From: Siphonodentalium dalli
Lineage: Eukaryota; Mollusca; Scaphopoda; Gadilida; Siphonodentaliidae
Reading direction: 5' to 3'
Assembly: GCA_032622095.1 (NCBI GenBank)
Contig: CP136063.1
Location: 185,175,956-185,239,955, forward strand
DNA length: 64,000 nucleotides
The translations under genes and the position numbers were made by a program. The stretch's first letter is position 1. Every line of letters begins with the position of its first letter. The notes below the pieces were generated by a model, which had not been told where the DNA came from, searched no databases, and saw only the letters and a list, made by a program, of their open reading frames with translations. Positions 11,602-22,522 of this stretch are shown piece after piece.

Positions 11602-13230
11602 TAAGTAATTAACTGGTGCTATTCCCGCATAATTCACGCGAAAACAGCGTTTAAAAGGCTTTAAACAAAATTCAAACCGCCAAGCTTGTCTTTTAGTCAT
11701 CTGCCGTAAAAACTGCCAAGCTTGGCGCCAAGCTTGCATTTTAGCCACTCTCTTGAAACGGGCATTATAAAGGTGCATTATTTGAACAGTAATTCTCGGT
11801 ACTATTTAAAAAAAAAAAAATTATATAACATCAAATTCTGTCTGCGCAATTAGTAAGGAGGAATACGATAGGTTGATAAATACACGAAAAAACTATCTAA
11901 ATAAATAATTACTTTTCGAGGTATAGAATGTTCACCTATACAAATGTGCCACTATTGTTATCGAAGAATCCGGATTCTCTGTTCACCTGTGATTGGATAA
12001 ATATCACAACAATTACTTCAAGTGTTTCAGGATCTTCCTGGTGTGCATTTTTTAATAGGGCAGACGAATTTTTGCCAACACATTTGTCATTGCCGGTGGG
12101 TAAGGTACACTGAAACTTCAAACTTCACATGGATACAGAAAACATATTGAGGAATGCATACCATGTATTGGAAATTTGAAAATATGAACATCATGAGTGT
12201 AATTAAGAGAGATTGTAATATTTTATAATAAGTTCACTTTAGGTAGCAAGAACTTTTTGTTACTTTCACTCTCATCATTAAACTCTGGTGGCAGATCTTT
12301 TCCACGAGAGGTGCCACCTTTCTGCTAAAGGAGGAACACCCTTCTTATAAATGAAGTCAAGCTATGAGTACCATATGATATTCTTTAAAATGGCAATAAT
12401 AAGCCAGACATTTGCAATTGGGACAATTTAGAAATGTATGGAGGAAATGGTGGGCAAATAATAAATTTAATGAACTTTAAAAAAATCCAACAAGCTGTAT
12501 TGTTGGGTATTAAACATATTAATCAAACATAATACAATGTTACAATTATATATGTGTCAAAGATAACAGGAAGTTGAACGGGCAAAAAAGTGCCATGAGG
12601 AAGAAAATATCCATGCTGATGACATTCTATGTTTTTTTTTTTTTCAATGACTAAGGTATCCATAATGATGCACAGTATTCCAACTATATTGAAGTAATTA
12701 ATCTCTCAGTATGCCATTGAGTATTGGTGGTAGTCTGTTGAAAGACAGTTTATGTTGACTCATAATGTGTCACCATACGTATCTGCCATATAATACGGAT
12801 AATGTGTTATGCACACAATCGTACATAACTGCTGGAGGTCATAGTACATCAATGTACACCCACATTTTGATAACATATATTGTTAAGATGTGCACTGCTA
12901 ATCATAGAATGCAGATTGAAAAGGCAAGGTGAGGTAAAGCCAAACGGAAAACCAAGAAAAATAAGAATACAAATATATGACAGCAAAGCAAGACGGCGAT
13001 AGGCGAGAATTATACTTGACACTAGAATGCACGGGACTCACATATTTAAGACGAAAATATTTGCTATAAACATACCATACGGAACCAACTGAAGCTAAAT
13101 TAGTGAGGTTACTCACGAGTGCTGACCCAAATGTTCGAAAGCAGTTTGCATTCTTTGTGAAGTTGGGTTGTAAAATTATCGATAGGAACTAACTAATTGA
13201 GAGTGGCAATTTAACTATGCTTACGACGAT
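11602..13230. other. Unannotated AT-rich DNA
   Basis: Short poly-A (near 11810) and poly-T (near 12635) tracts are present. Open frames are under 75 codons with no recognisable motif. I see no gene or RNA here. Confidence 0.5.
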
Positions 13231-13235
13231 TACAG

Positions 13236-13536
13236 TGGTGACAGATAAAGCGACGATGATGATGATTAATGGCAACGAAGATGATTTCGACGATGATAGT
13301 GAAAACAATCTTTATGATGATAACAATGACTATGTGTGTGATACATGGTGATGATGACTATGCCACTGAGAGCGAAGGTATTACAATGACGGTGCCAACA
13401 ACGGCAGAGGACGACACCACGACGTTAACGACGCTGATTGTGATGCGGATAATGATGACGAGGCCGAGATATGGAGTGTGACGATAATTGTGGTAGTGGT
13501 AATGATAATGTTTCGGATGTCGATGGTGATTGTGGC

Positions 13537-13590
<54 letters not shown>

Positions 13591-13866
13591 GATGATGATG
13601 ATGGTGGTGGTGACGATGATGATTATGATGATGGCGATGATGATTATCATGATGGCGATGATGATAACGACGATGACAACGTCGATGATGATGATCATGA
13701 TGATGACGACGACGACGATGATGACGATGATGATGATGATGATAGTGATGATGATGTTGATTATGATGATGATAATGATGATGGCGACGATGATGACGAT
13801 GATAATGAGATGGCGATGATTATGACGATGGCGATGGTGAGCATGATGATGATGATGATGATGATG
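13236..13866. repeat. GAT/TGA trinucleotide microsatellite
   Basis: About 630 bp are dominated by (GAT)n interrupted by GAC, GGT and AAT variants. The purest runs are around 13537-13595 and 13835-13866. All frames on the plus strand are open through the tract and would encode poly-Asp, poly-Met or poly-Met/Val tracts; the low complexity explains this and no start context or flanking domain argues for a gene. Confidence 0.95.
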
Positions 13867-14660
13867 ATATTACAACTATACACTTCTGCCACGTGAGGCA
13901 AGCCAGACAACAGTGGCCCTTTTTGTAAATATATGTTAATTATTACTGTGTATTCGCCACTTAATTGTGGCGTTGAGTCAAGTAAACAATCAACCAATCA
14001 ACAAGGCAACCTCACAGTTATTCGGCATTGATTACAAATGACGAGGATTCCATTTTTTTTATTCCAAATAATTTCAATCACAAATAAGAGACAGCCAATT
14101 TTAAATACAAAGTTTACTAACTTTCATATTATTCAATTTCGCACCACCAATGTAGTAGCTTTCTGTGGGTAGCATTCGATGCCACAAGTTACACAAATCA
14201 AATAACAAAAGCTGTCTCTGTGGAAGTTCGCATTAGACACCACACATTACACAAATAAAATAACATAACAAATAGCCCGAAAGGTTCAAGAATAAATTTT
14301 CCCGTACCTAAGGCCAAAACAAAAAAACATCTGTTTCCGGATGCCGACCGACCTGCCGAAATTGGGCCGACCTGGACTTTTTTTTTTCAAATTAAAAAAA
14401 AAATTCATCTAAAATTATTGCTGCTTAAAGAACGCATAATTGTTATATGCAACGAGTGCATGGAACCAATAATTCTGTTCATCAAACTCAAATTCACAGA
14501 AACGCAGCAGACAACACTAACATTCTTGCTGTCTTAAAATATATGACTATTCATATGGCTCATATGTTGTTCCGCCTGGTCATACTCTCTCTGACATTGT
14601 TTATGTCAGAAAGCTGCTAACGTGTGGTTATGTAATTGAGCGTTCATATTTTGTCATAGG
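13867..14660. other. Unannotated DNA with a possible LINE 3' tail
   Basis: Near 13976-14003 the sequence AGTAAACAATCAACCAATCAAC resembles the short (AATC)n tails that end CR1-like LINEs. Two related ~75-bp stretches with TTACACAAAT occur near 14185 and 14247. Nothing else is recognised. Confidence 0.35.
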
Positions 14661-14676
14661 GACATACGGATATGTG

Positions 14677-14957
14677 CCCACATTGTGTTGTGGAGGGTGT
14701 GAGCCCACATTGTGTTGTGGAGGGTGTGAGCCGGATATGTGCCCACATTGTGTTGTGGAGTGTGTGAGCCCACATTGTGTTGTGGAGGGTGTGAGCCCAC
14801 ATTGTGTTGTGGAGGGTGTGAGCCCACATTGTGTTGTGGAGGGTGTGAGCCCACATTGTGTTGTGGAGGGTGTGAGCCCACATTGTATTGTGGAGGGTGT
14901 GAGCCCACATTGTGTTGTGGAGGGTGTGAGCCCACATTGTGTTGTGGAGGGTGTGCG
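14677..14957. repeat. 27-bp minisatellite, ten copies
   Basis: The unit is CCCACATTGTGTTGTGGAGG followed by GTGTGAG. Copies 1-2 and copies 3-10 are separated by an 11-base spacer containing GGATATGTG, which also occurs just before the first and after the last copy. Because 27 is a multiple of three, several frames stay open on both strands; these are artefacts of the repeat. Confidence 0.97.
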
Positions 14958-14974
14958 GATATGTGCCCACATTT

Positions 14975-15475
14975 AAATATGTCATGTTGGTAACAATATC
15001 TAGCCGAGAATTCCTCAGATCTACAGACGAATGCGACCAGCAAATTTCAAAATTGGTCACTTCACCTCCCCGTGAATATCTTCTGGGAAATTCCAGGGAA
15101 TGCGTGCCCATTATCGGGCCATTGTGTGTGTCGCGGTCGCGCAATTTTAACACTTTCGAGGTAAATACACGTGGTTGTGAATTACGTCACGCCACGTGGA
15201 TCCAGGCGGAAGTTAACCTGACCCTTCAGATGCCGCATACGTTAGTGATACGGGAGTTATAGCGTGCGCGTTATGTTTTTTGACTGACCGCAGTGCCCGA
15301 TCCGCCGAATGCGAACATGTTATCAACTTTTACGGTAGTCCGTGGCCCACGGCAGTCAATTGCCGTGGCGAACATTGAAGCCTACGGTGATTGCCACGGC
15401 CGGAATGCGGTGGTGAATGTGTCCTTTATAGACTCGAACCGATTGAGCTCAAACTTATTACCTGCGGGAAGTGTC
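14975..15475. other. Unannotated DNA
   Basis: No repeat family or coding motif is recognised here. It is slightly richer in GC than the neighbourhood. An open frame starting near 15293 runs into the reverse-oriented ~130-bp repeat at 15476, so it is probably accidental. Confidence 0.4.
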
Positions 15476-15580
15476 ACGGACGGGTTAAATTATGACCCCG
15501 ACCTGACCTTGAAAATGATCAATTCAAGGTCAAGTCGGGTAAAACTGGCGGATTTCGACGAAATTTTACACCTAGGTGCA
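15476..15580 (-). repeat. Single ~130-bp 'AAGGTCA' repeat unit
   Basis: On the minus strand this matches the units at 55842-56490: the TTTCGTCGAAATCCG segment, then TTGACCTTGAATTGA, then TCAAGGTCAGGTCGGGGTCA. It is an isolated, partial copy of the CTAGCTGATG family. Confidence 0.75.
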
Positions 15581-16029
15581 GCATACGTGACTCGGAAGCT
15601 GTTGCAATTGCTTTTTCGAACAAAGCCCAAACTTCCTATCTAAGGGTAAAAATCCACGGGCAGTGTCATCGGACCATTCGCGAGCCCGTGCGACAACCCC
15701 TTCACCATTCAACTGCCACCGCAATGGGGATTGACGGGTTAATGAGTTAATGATTAAAGAGCGTTCGTATCTGCGGTGTTGTTGTTAAAGAGCGTTACAT
15801 CGGAGATATGCATGCATTTCCATTGGTTTAAACATATTTATTACCAATAAGTATATAACAATACAGATTGGCATTGGGATTGGAGGACAAGTGCGATCCA
15901 CTTATACATAACCCCCTCTCCCAATTGCCGTTATAACACTGATACATAATAATTTGGGTTGTCAACACAATAGGTATAACATATTTACAAGTGTATACAT
16001 ACAGTATATCATTGTATATTATTTGAAGT
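15581..16029. other. Unannotated DNA with a LINE 3'-tail-like segment
   Basis: At 15827-15900 (minus orientation) GTTTAAACATATTTATTA and GGATTGGAGGACAAGT match the 3' end of the LINE fragment at 50480-51389, suggesting a tail-only copy. Two TAAAGAGCGTT motifs lie at 15754 and 15786. Confidence 0.45.
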
Positions 16030-16218
16030 ATGGTTTGTATAGTCTCACCACCCCGATTCGCCCGGTTAATGGCGGACGCCTGACGCGCTGTTTTTCTTAG
16101 CTGTTAAAATCGTTTAAATTATGGATTGCGAGTGAAGATCTGTAGTGCTATATGTATAAGGACATTTCATATGATCTGGTGATAGTTATTCAATTAAATA
16201 AGACACGGAAACAGGACT

Positions 16219-17040
16219 ATGGATCCTAATATCAGAAGAAAATGCACGGTCAGCTTCCAAAAGTTCAGATATATAGGTCATGCAGACGTCATACGAGCAG
16301 CCCAGCGAGTAATTGACGTGAGTACAATTGTTGCAGTACAAATAACTGAACACGAGTGCTTTATCACCCTATCTGACCTAACAGCTAAAAGCGACCTAAT
16401 AAACAATGGGATATACTTATATCGAAGATTTGTGCGCCCGGCAGATATCGACACCAAAGCCAGTCATGTCACCCTAAAAGATGCGCCCATCTTTATGGAT
16501 GACTCTGAAATTATATCGGCACTGTCAGTGCATGGAACATTAGTGGATGGAACCTTCAAAGGGGGCTTTGTGAAAGATTGGAATGTCGAAAATGGTACCC
16601 GTTATGTGCAAATGATCAAATGCAAGGAATTTCCTAGTACAATAAACATTGGTGAAATTAACATTCGTGTTTATTCTGACGTCACCAAGCAAGCATGTAA
16701 TGATCAACACCTCCCTAATTACCAGTGCGAGGCCAAACGTAAATGTACGAAGTGTCTGAGTGATACTTATGACGTAAAATGTCGAGGATGTCTGATTTTT
16801 GGTCACGTGATGGCAGACTGCCCTGAGCGACTAGGTCAGTGGGACAGACAACAGAGACCACCTACCGGTGACCCGCAGCAGACACAACAAGGCCCCGAGC
16901 GACTGGATCAGCGGTACAGATATCAGAGACCACCTACCGGTGACCCGCAGCAGACACAACAAGGCCCCGAGTGACTAGGTCAGTGGGATAGACATCGGAG
17001 ACCACCTACCGGTGGCCCGCAACAGACACAACAAGGCCCC
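16219..17040 (+). pseudogene. LINE-1 ORF1, RRM-like and CCHC zinc-knuckle part
   Basis: An ATG at 16219 opens 251 codons. Residues ~85-155 resemble the RRM-like domain of LINE ORF1 nucleic-acid-binding proteins. Residues 188-201 form CRGCLIFGHVMADC, a perfect C-x2-C-x4-H-x4-C zinc knuckle, preceded by further Cys pairs (C170, C176, C179). Residues from ~203 are 24-residue repeats rich in Pro, Gln and Arg. A CGA-to-TGA change at 16972-16974 in the third repeat stops the frame; the repeat pattern shows that the frame once continued. The product would bind element RNA in the ribonucleoprotein particle. Confidence 0.8.
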
Positions 17041-17110
17041 GAGCGACTAGGTTAGCTAGACTGACAACAAAGACGCCTGCCGGCGATCCACGGCCGACAC
17101 AACAAGGCAA
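16825..17110 (+). repeat. 72-bp coding tandem repeats in ORF1
   Basis: Three units begin at 16825, 16897 and 16969, each starting GAGYGACT, and encode 24-residue repeats. A fourth from 17041 is diverged and one base shorter, which puts the downstream esterase in another frame. The last units carry the stops TGA (16972) and TAG (17053). Confidence 0.9.
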
Positions 17111-17855
17111 TCAACGTGACAAGGTGAGCGATAGTCATGACAGACGGGGTACACACGACAACCTCGAGGACTGGATTAACCTCAATGCGGACTCTGCTGA
17201 AGACATAAGCCCAGCTGATGAGGGTGTTGTTAACACTGTGATCCTGGGTGCGAGTAACTGTGTCGGACTCAATGTAAATAAGCCAAACATCAAAAACTTT
17301 TCGGTTAGCGGAGCAACATACGCAGAGATATCAAACCTGCTGGATAATGCTATGAAGGATGAAATAGTCGGTAACTCGCCCGAAAGTGTGAGTTCAGTGA
17401 TAGTGCATCTTGGCACCAATGACCTCACCAAAAATAACTTAAGTGCCAGCTCAGCTATACTCAACATGACTGAGGCGCTTGTTGAAATCGAAACTGTGTT
17501 CCCCAATGCCAATCTGAGCATGTGTAGTGTTCCACCGAGAAGAGGAAATAGCTTGGTAGCTCAGGACCATAATTCTGCAGCCATAGTCGTGAATGACTTT
17601 ATGGAAAAGCTGTGCTCCAAAAAGGAGAAGTATGAATTCATTGACACATACAATAAGTTCTCGGGCGTCGACGGAGTGCGAAAAGAACTATTCAGTGAGA
17701 AGGACAAGCGAGGCATTCACCTCAGTCCAGTCGGAAGGGAGAAACTAACTGAGTCGTTCATTCAGGCATCGGCATATGGTGTTAAGTGTAGCCGAAAAAG
17801 GAACCTGTCAACTCCACCGAAAGCCCAGAACAAACAAGCAAAGGTGTATGGTTGA
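17111..17855 (+). pseudogene. LINE-1 ORF1, SGNH/GDSL esterase domain
   Basis: About 240 codons in frame with the later ORF2 N-terminus encode an SGNH-hydrolase fold. Block I is VILGASNCVGL (GDS replaced by GAS, with the nucleophile Ser kept). Block II has the VSGATY glycine, block III is VHLGTND, and block V is RGIHLSPVG with the catalytic His. The residue two before that His is Arg where Asp is usual, so activity is doubtful. Esterase domains of this kind are known from ORF1 of CR1-group LINEs and are thought to act on membranes or lipids, with an unclear role in transposition. I infer that it was fused to the zinc-knuckle part before the 1-bp loss in the fourth 72-bp repeat. Confidence 0.8.
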
Positions 17856-17858
17856 TGT

Positions 17859-18587
17859 GTGCCCGATGGGGAAAATAAACAATATGACTCATTATTGAAT
17901 ATTACTAATAATAACAAGGTATGCATCCAATGCCAAAACAACAGTTTGGTATGTGACTATCAAACTGAAGGCTTGAACTGGAAGATCACCCATGGCACAA
18001 ACAGAAACGGTCCCTCGTGCAACCGTGAATCAAAAACGACCACGCCCAGTCTAGAACACACAATAAATCACTCGTACCAAACATTATCGCATATACTCAC
18101 ACAATCCCATGAAATAATATACGGGAATAGAGTCCCGACATATTTTGAAAATAATTTAGCGAGCCCCCAACATGATGGCTCTTTAAACAAAAATACATTG
18201 AAACCTTTTTTAGCATGTACAGACCCTGATACCTCATGCGAGTCGATCCATGATAGTGACCCAGACGATTATACAGACATGTCATTTTTATACCCACTGA
18301 AAACATGGTTTAACGATAAAATGTCGCCAATGTGTGATCTTCAAGGCCAAGCTACAAACATATTGAAATCGGATTACAATAACCATAATATGGAAACCAG
18401 TCAATTCTTCGAAACGGTTGACCAAGCTGGAAAATCCATCGAAGGGAGTTTCCCGCTAACAGCTATAAATACAGTAGCCATGTCACCTACCATTATTTGT
18501 AAACAATCAGATTACATTCGCGATATCTTTCTGCCAATACCGGTCATAATGGTGCAATCTCGTCGTGCCAATTTCGACCAACAGTAA
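17859..18587 (+). pseudogene. LINE-1 ORF2 N-terminal region (no known domain)
   Basis: This 243-codon frame follows the esterase stop (TGA at 17853) immediately and in the same frame. I recognise no domain; composition is polar and Asn/Thr/Ser-rich, with one C-x2-C near its start. The endonuclease frame begins 11 bases after its end in another phase, so a frameshift near 18590 probably split one long ORF2 N-terminus. A separate small ORF is possible but less likely. Confidence 0.5.
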
Positions 18588-18598
18588 CTGCTTGTGAA

Positions 18599-20224
18599 TT
18601 GCCTATTGATAGCTGCGCTCGAATAACCGCCGAACACAGTAATCAGATGTCGGCTAACCAACACTCATTAACGGGAAAGCGTGATCAAACAAGCGGAATA
18701 AATGTGGGCTTTTGTCCCGAGGAAGACTCATCGGATTTATCACAGTTACTTGCCGAAACAAGATTAATTTTGCACCGAAGCCATACCATTCGTGCACACG
18801 ATGAAAACACACGCGAAATGAACTATATTTATTATTGTAAAAATAGTTATGTTGATATATATGATTATATTATCTCTGTATATAATGACACCGCATGTGA
18901 CGGGATGACATTGTCATGCCCGGAATATTTTTCAGGTAATGGTGCATGTACTGACACCCCTTTGATATTGCCAGATTTGAACATGCATAAATATTCACAT
19001 GAACACGGGATGCCAGCTATAAATATACATGTAGGTCAGGTCGATATGGGCCCGTTGGACCAAACTGAAATAGACCACGAATATAATGAAATAAGAAATC
19101 GCATAATGTCCTACCCAACTGATACTAGGCTTAATACAAATAGCCTAAATAATGATACGTGTCACGAAACAATACAAACCCAGCGACATGAGGTAAATAT
19201 TTCGAATTCTGCGAATTCCAAAACACTGAAAATTTTGGCACTTAATGTTTGTGGATTACGGAAAAAACTTCTTTATCCGGAATTTATAGAATTATGTAGA
19301 GAACATGATATGCTATGCTTCTCTGAAACTAAAACGGATGATTGTGACCAACTAAACCTACCTGATTATACTTTTTATATGAAAAACAGATCCCAACTGT
19401 CCAGGGGGAGATCAGGAGGTATTGTTATTGGGATTAAAAATGAGTTAGTAAGCTCAACCCGAATCATAGATACAAAATGTCAATACGTACACTGGGTCGA
19501 GATTCATTCTGGGGAAAGTAAGATAGTAATTGGTGCGATCTATATTCCACCCGAAAATAGTCGGTACGCCTCAGAAGATGCATTTACACAAATCCTGACT
19601 GATTACCTAAATTTCAGGGGAAACACAGACCATGTTTTTCTAACTGGGGACTTTAATGCCCGCACATCAATTGACACTGACTATATAACAACGGATGAAA
19701 GGAACTTTGTTATACCTGAAATAGAACTAACTGATGTGGATACCTCAATGCATCTCGATATAGCTGGTCTACCAAAAGTAAGGTCAAACCAAGATAGAAC
19801 GAAGAATTCACAGGGACAAAAACTTCTACAATTTTGTAAATGTAACGAGTTTTTTATTGCAAATGGACGAGTCGGAAGTGACTCTGGCATTAGAAAACTT
19901 ACCTGCCGCGATGCGTCGGCAGTCGACTATATGATTTGTTCTGCCCATGCCCTTAAGCTATTGACACATTTATCTGTCGGAATTTTCTGTGATTTATTTT
20001 CCGATGAACATTGCCCCATAATGACGGAAATTACCCTCCCCTCTGTTAAACCTAAAACCACGGTAGAACCACAAAACAGTAAAACTAACGAAAACCCAAT
20101 CAGAAAGTGGGAAGAGGGAAAGGCAAGTGAGTTCACGTGGAATATCGATCCCAATGGAATTAATGATGTCAACTTATTTCTCGACAAGATGGAAAATGAG
20201 GAGGTAACCCCCCTCAGATATTAA
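18599..20224 (+). pseudogene. LINE-1 ORF2, AP endonuclease domain
   Basis: This is a 541-codon frame. The first ~205 residues have no recognised domain. The APE-type endonuclease follows, with expected catalytic positions: N216 in LALNVCGL, E243 in FSETK, D351 and N353 in TGDFNART, D443 in SAVDYMI, and the final Asp/His in FSDEHCPI. In related LINEs it nicks target DNA to prime reverse transcription. All catalytic residues appear kept. The frame then ends because a run of six C at 20208-20213 shifts phase; the adjacent frame continues from there as SDINQIVNMISQ. The initiating codon is not real (TTG), since the frame is only a piece of ORF2. Confidence 0.88.
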
Positions 20225-20771
20225 TCAAATTGTGAATATGATATCACAGGTATTGTTAACTGCAGCAGATACTTCCTTTAGTATGAAAACCAAGAAAACG
20301 AATTCGAAAAAACGGCGTTATAATAAACCATGGTTTACAAACGTATGTTGTACAGCCAGAAAAGAGTATAGGAAACCAATTAGACAATACAAAAAATCCC
20401 CTAATATAGATTCAAAACAAAATATGCGCGAAAAAGCACGGGAGTATAAAAGAAAAATGAACGCTGCCATTGGCGAACATCGGGATAAAGCCTCTCGGGA
20501 AATCGCATGCATGAAATATAAAAACCCAAAGAAATTTTGGGCTGCTTTAAATAACCGTACTAAGAGTAGTGTGCCACCTATTGACATCGACACTCTCGAA
20601 AACTATTATCGTGAAATAAATACCACAGTGCAGGATAGCTATGTTACAAATACTCCACACGAAAACTCCGAGAGCAATGAATTCCTAAATCGTCCGATTT
20701 GTACTGATGAAATTAAAACGGCACTACACAGCCTGAAAACAATAAAGCATGTGGACAGGACATGGTACTGA
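20208..20771 (+). pseudogene. LINE-1 ORF2, linker and RT finger start
   Basis: This frame continues ORF2 after the C-run frameshift. It includes the KPWFTNVCC...ARKEYRK segment and the KFWAALNNRTKS segment found between endonuclease and RT in CR1-like elements. The frame is lost near 20735; the next frame picks up at NKACGQDMVLNEYLK, the conserved start of the RT fingers. Confidence 0.78.
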
Positions 20772-21466
20772 ATGAATATTTAAAAGCATCATCTGAAAAA
20801 ATGTTAAATATCTATTGTAGAGTATTTAACTATGTACTTGATTCCGGATGTATACCGGAAACATGGGGCATAGGGGCCATAGTCCCTATCTTTAAGAATA
20901 AAGGAGACCCAAAAAAAAACCAAAACTACAGACCTATCACAATCCTTAGTTGCTTTGGAAAACTATTCACAAAAATACTCTCAAATAGAATGTACGAATT
21001 TATAGAAACTAATGACATTCTCCTAGAAAACCAAGCCGGCTTCCGAAAGGGATACTCAACTGTTGATAATATTTTCACTATACACATGTTAACGGAACTA
21101 ACCAGACATTTGAACTGTAACCTCTACTGTGCTTTTATTGATTTTGAGAAAGCGTTTGATAGGGTGTGGAGACCCGGGCTCTGGCAAAAGTTACGGACAT
21201 ATGATATTAATGGAAAGTTTTTCCGAGTTATTACAAATATGTATCAGAATATTAAGTCTTCTGTCAAACTAGGGACTGAATATTCTGCCCCCTTCCCATG
21301 TTTGTCAGGAGTTCGACAGGGTGGGAATCTATCCCCCATACTATTTTCTCTATATTTGAACGATCTGGAAAACTTCATGATCAAGGAATACATCGTTGGC
21401 CTCTCAAAAATATCAAACCAGATTGAAATAGAATTGAAAACCTACATGGAAATTGACAGTGAATAA
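20741..21466 (+). pseudogene. LINE-1 reverse transcriptase, catalytic YxDD box deleted
   Basis: RT motifs appear in order: IPETW...VPIFKNKGD, NYRPITILSCFGK, QAGFRKGYST, motif A CAFIDFEKAFDRVW (catalytic Asp at residue 127 of the ATG-initiated frame at 20762), and SGVRQGGNLSPILF. After LYLNDLENF the sequence goes to a short variable stretch ending at 21446, and then, in a different frame, directly to TWKLTVNKDKSK, which normally lies about 25-30 residues after the YxDD box. The box and its surroundings are missing, probably through one internal deletion that also shifted the frame. The enzyme cannot be active. Confidence 0.85.
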
Positions 21467-22043
21467 AGATAAATCAAAAATTTTGTTAATTTTGAAACGT
21501 AGTTTACCTCGGAAAACAGAATTCAACTTTGACGGCATTAAGCTTGAAGTAGTGAAAAAGTTCAACTACTTGGGCATTATCCACACAAAATCGGGTTCAT
21601 ATTCTGAAGCAAAACAAACCCTTGCCACAAAAGCTACACATGCCATGTACTCTGTTATAAAACGATCAAGAACAAATTGTCTTTCATTAGCTAACCAACT
21701 CGATTTATTTGACTCCCAGGTGCTACCGATTTTATTGTATGGCTGCGAGGTGTGGGGTTATGGTGACAACCAGGTGTTCGAAAATGTCCACCGCAAATTT
21801 CTAAAGCATGTCATGAATTTGAAACCATCAACCCCCAATTTTATGATATATGGTGAATCTGGAAGATATCCACTAGAAATCACAATAAAACTGAGAATAC
21901 TGAAATATTGGACGAAAATTAAAAATATGACTGACGAACGTTATGGAAAAATACTATATGAGTTGTCACTAAGACTTCTGAGTGAAGCAGATGCATGTCG
22001 TTTTAAATGGATAAGACACATTAAAGAAAAATATTATGTGTGA
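21447..22043 (+). pseudogene. LINE-1 RT thumb region
   Basis: Starting at WKLTVNKDKSK the frame continues through FNYLGIIHTKSGS, a helical thumb, and LPILLYGCEVWGY, all standard RT-thumb landmarks of CR1/L2-like LINEs. It ends at 22041-22043 with a frameshift; the final domain continues in the overlapping frame. Confidence 0.82.
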
Positions 22044-22522
22044 GCCAATTTATCGATTGTGTTAAATGTAGTCTTATCAGGGATTTCAAGACAAAGTGGG
22101 AGTCCGAAAGAGACAAATCAAGTAGAGGCAAGATTTATCGCATATTTAAACACGATATAACTTTTGAAAAATATCTGGAAATCTTAGAAAGGAAAAATCG
22201 AATAGAATTATGTAGGATCCGAACAGCTAACCACAACCTCCCAATCGAGACAGGGAGGTGGAATGGGACAAGTCAAAAAGACAGAACATGCCCCTTATGT
22301 AACACTAGCATGATCGCTGATGAGTTCCACTATTTACTCGAATGCAAAGAATTTCAAAATATAAGGGAGAAATTTATTCCAGAAGAATACCGCGGAAAAG
22401 CGAACATTATAATCATGGACGAAATTTTGAATTCACATGACCGCGCAATCCTTAACCAAGTATGCATACTTTTTAGGAAAGTCCACATTGAACTCTCAAA
22501 TGTACATGTGCGCATATCCTGA
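22040..22522 (+). pseudogene. LINE-1 ORF2 C-terminal zinc-finger domain
   Basis: Codons after the frameshift encode RIRTANHNLPIETGRW and then CPLCNTSMIADEFHYLLEC (C84-x2-C87-x9-H97-x4-C102 in this frame). This is the C-terminal zinc motif found after RT in many non-LTR elements, thought to bind element RNA or target DNA. The stop at 22520-22522 fits the natural end of ORF2. Confidence 0.82.

Noticed and set aside
13471-13896. Poly-Asp and poly-Met/Val open frames up to 141 codons
   Set aside because: They are produced by the (GAT)n microsatellite in every frame.
14628-15153. Open frames of 100-169 codons on both strands
   Set aside because: The 27-bp repeat keeps all frames open; the flanking parts have no protein signal.
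15293-15643. 116-codon open frame with GTG start
   Set aside because: Its middle is the reverse complement of the ~130-bp CTAGCTGATG-family unit, so it is repeat sequence read backwards.
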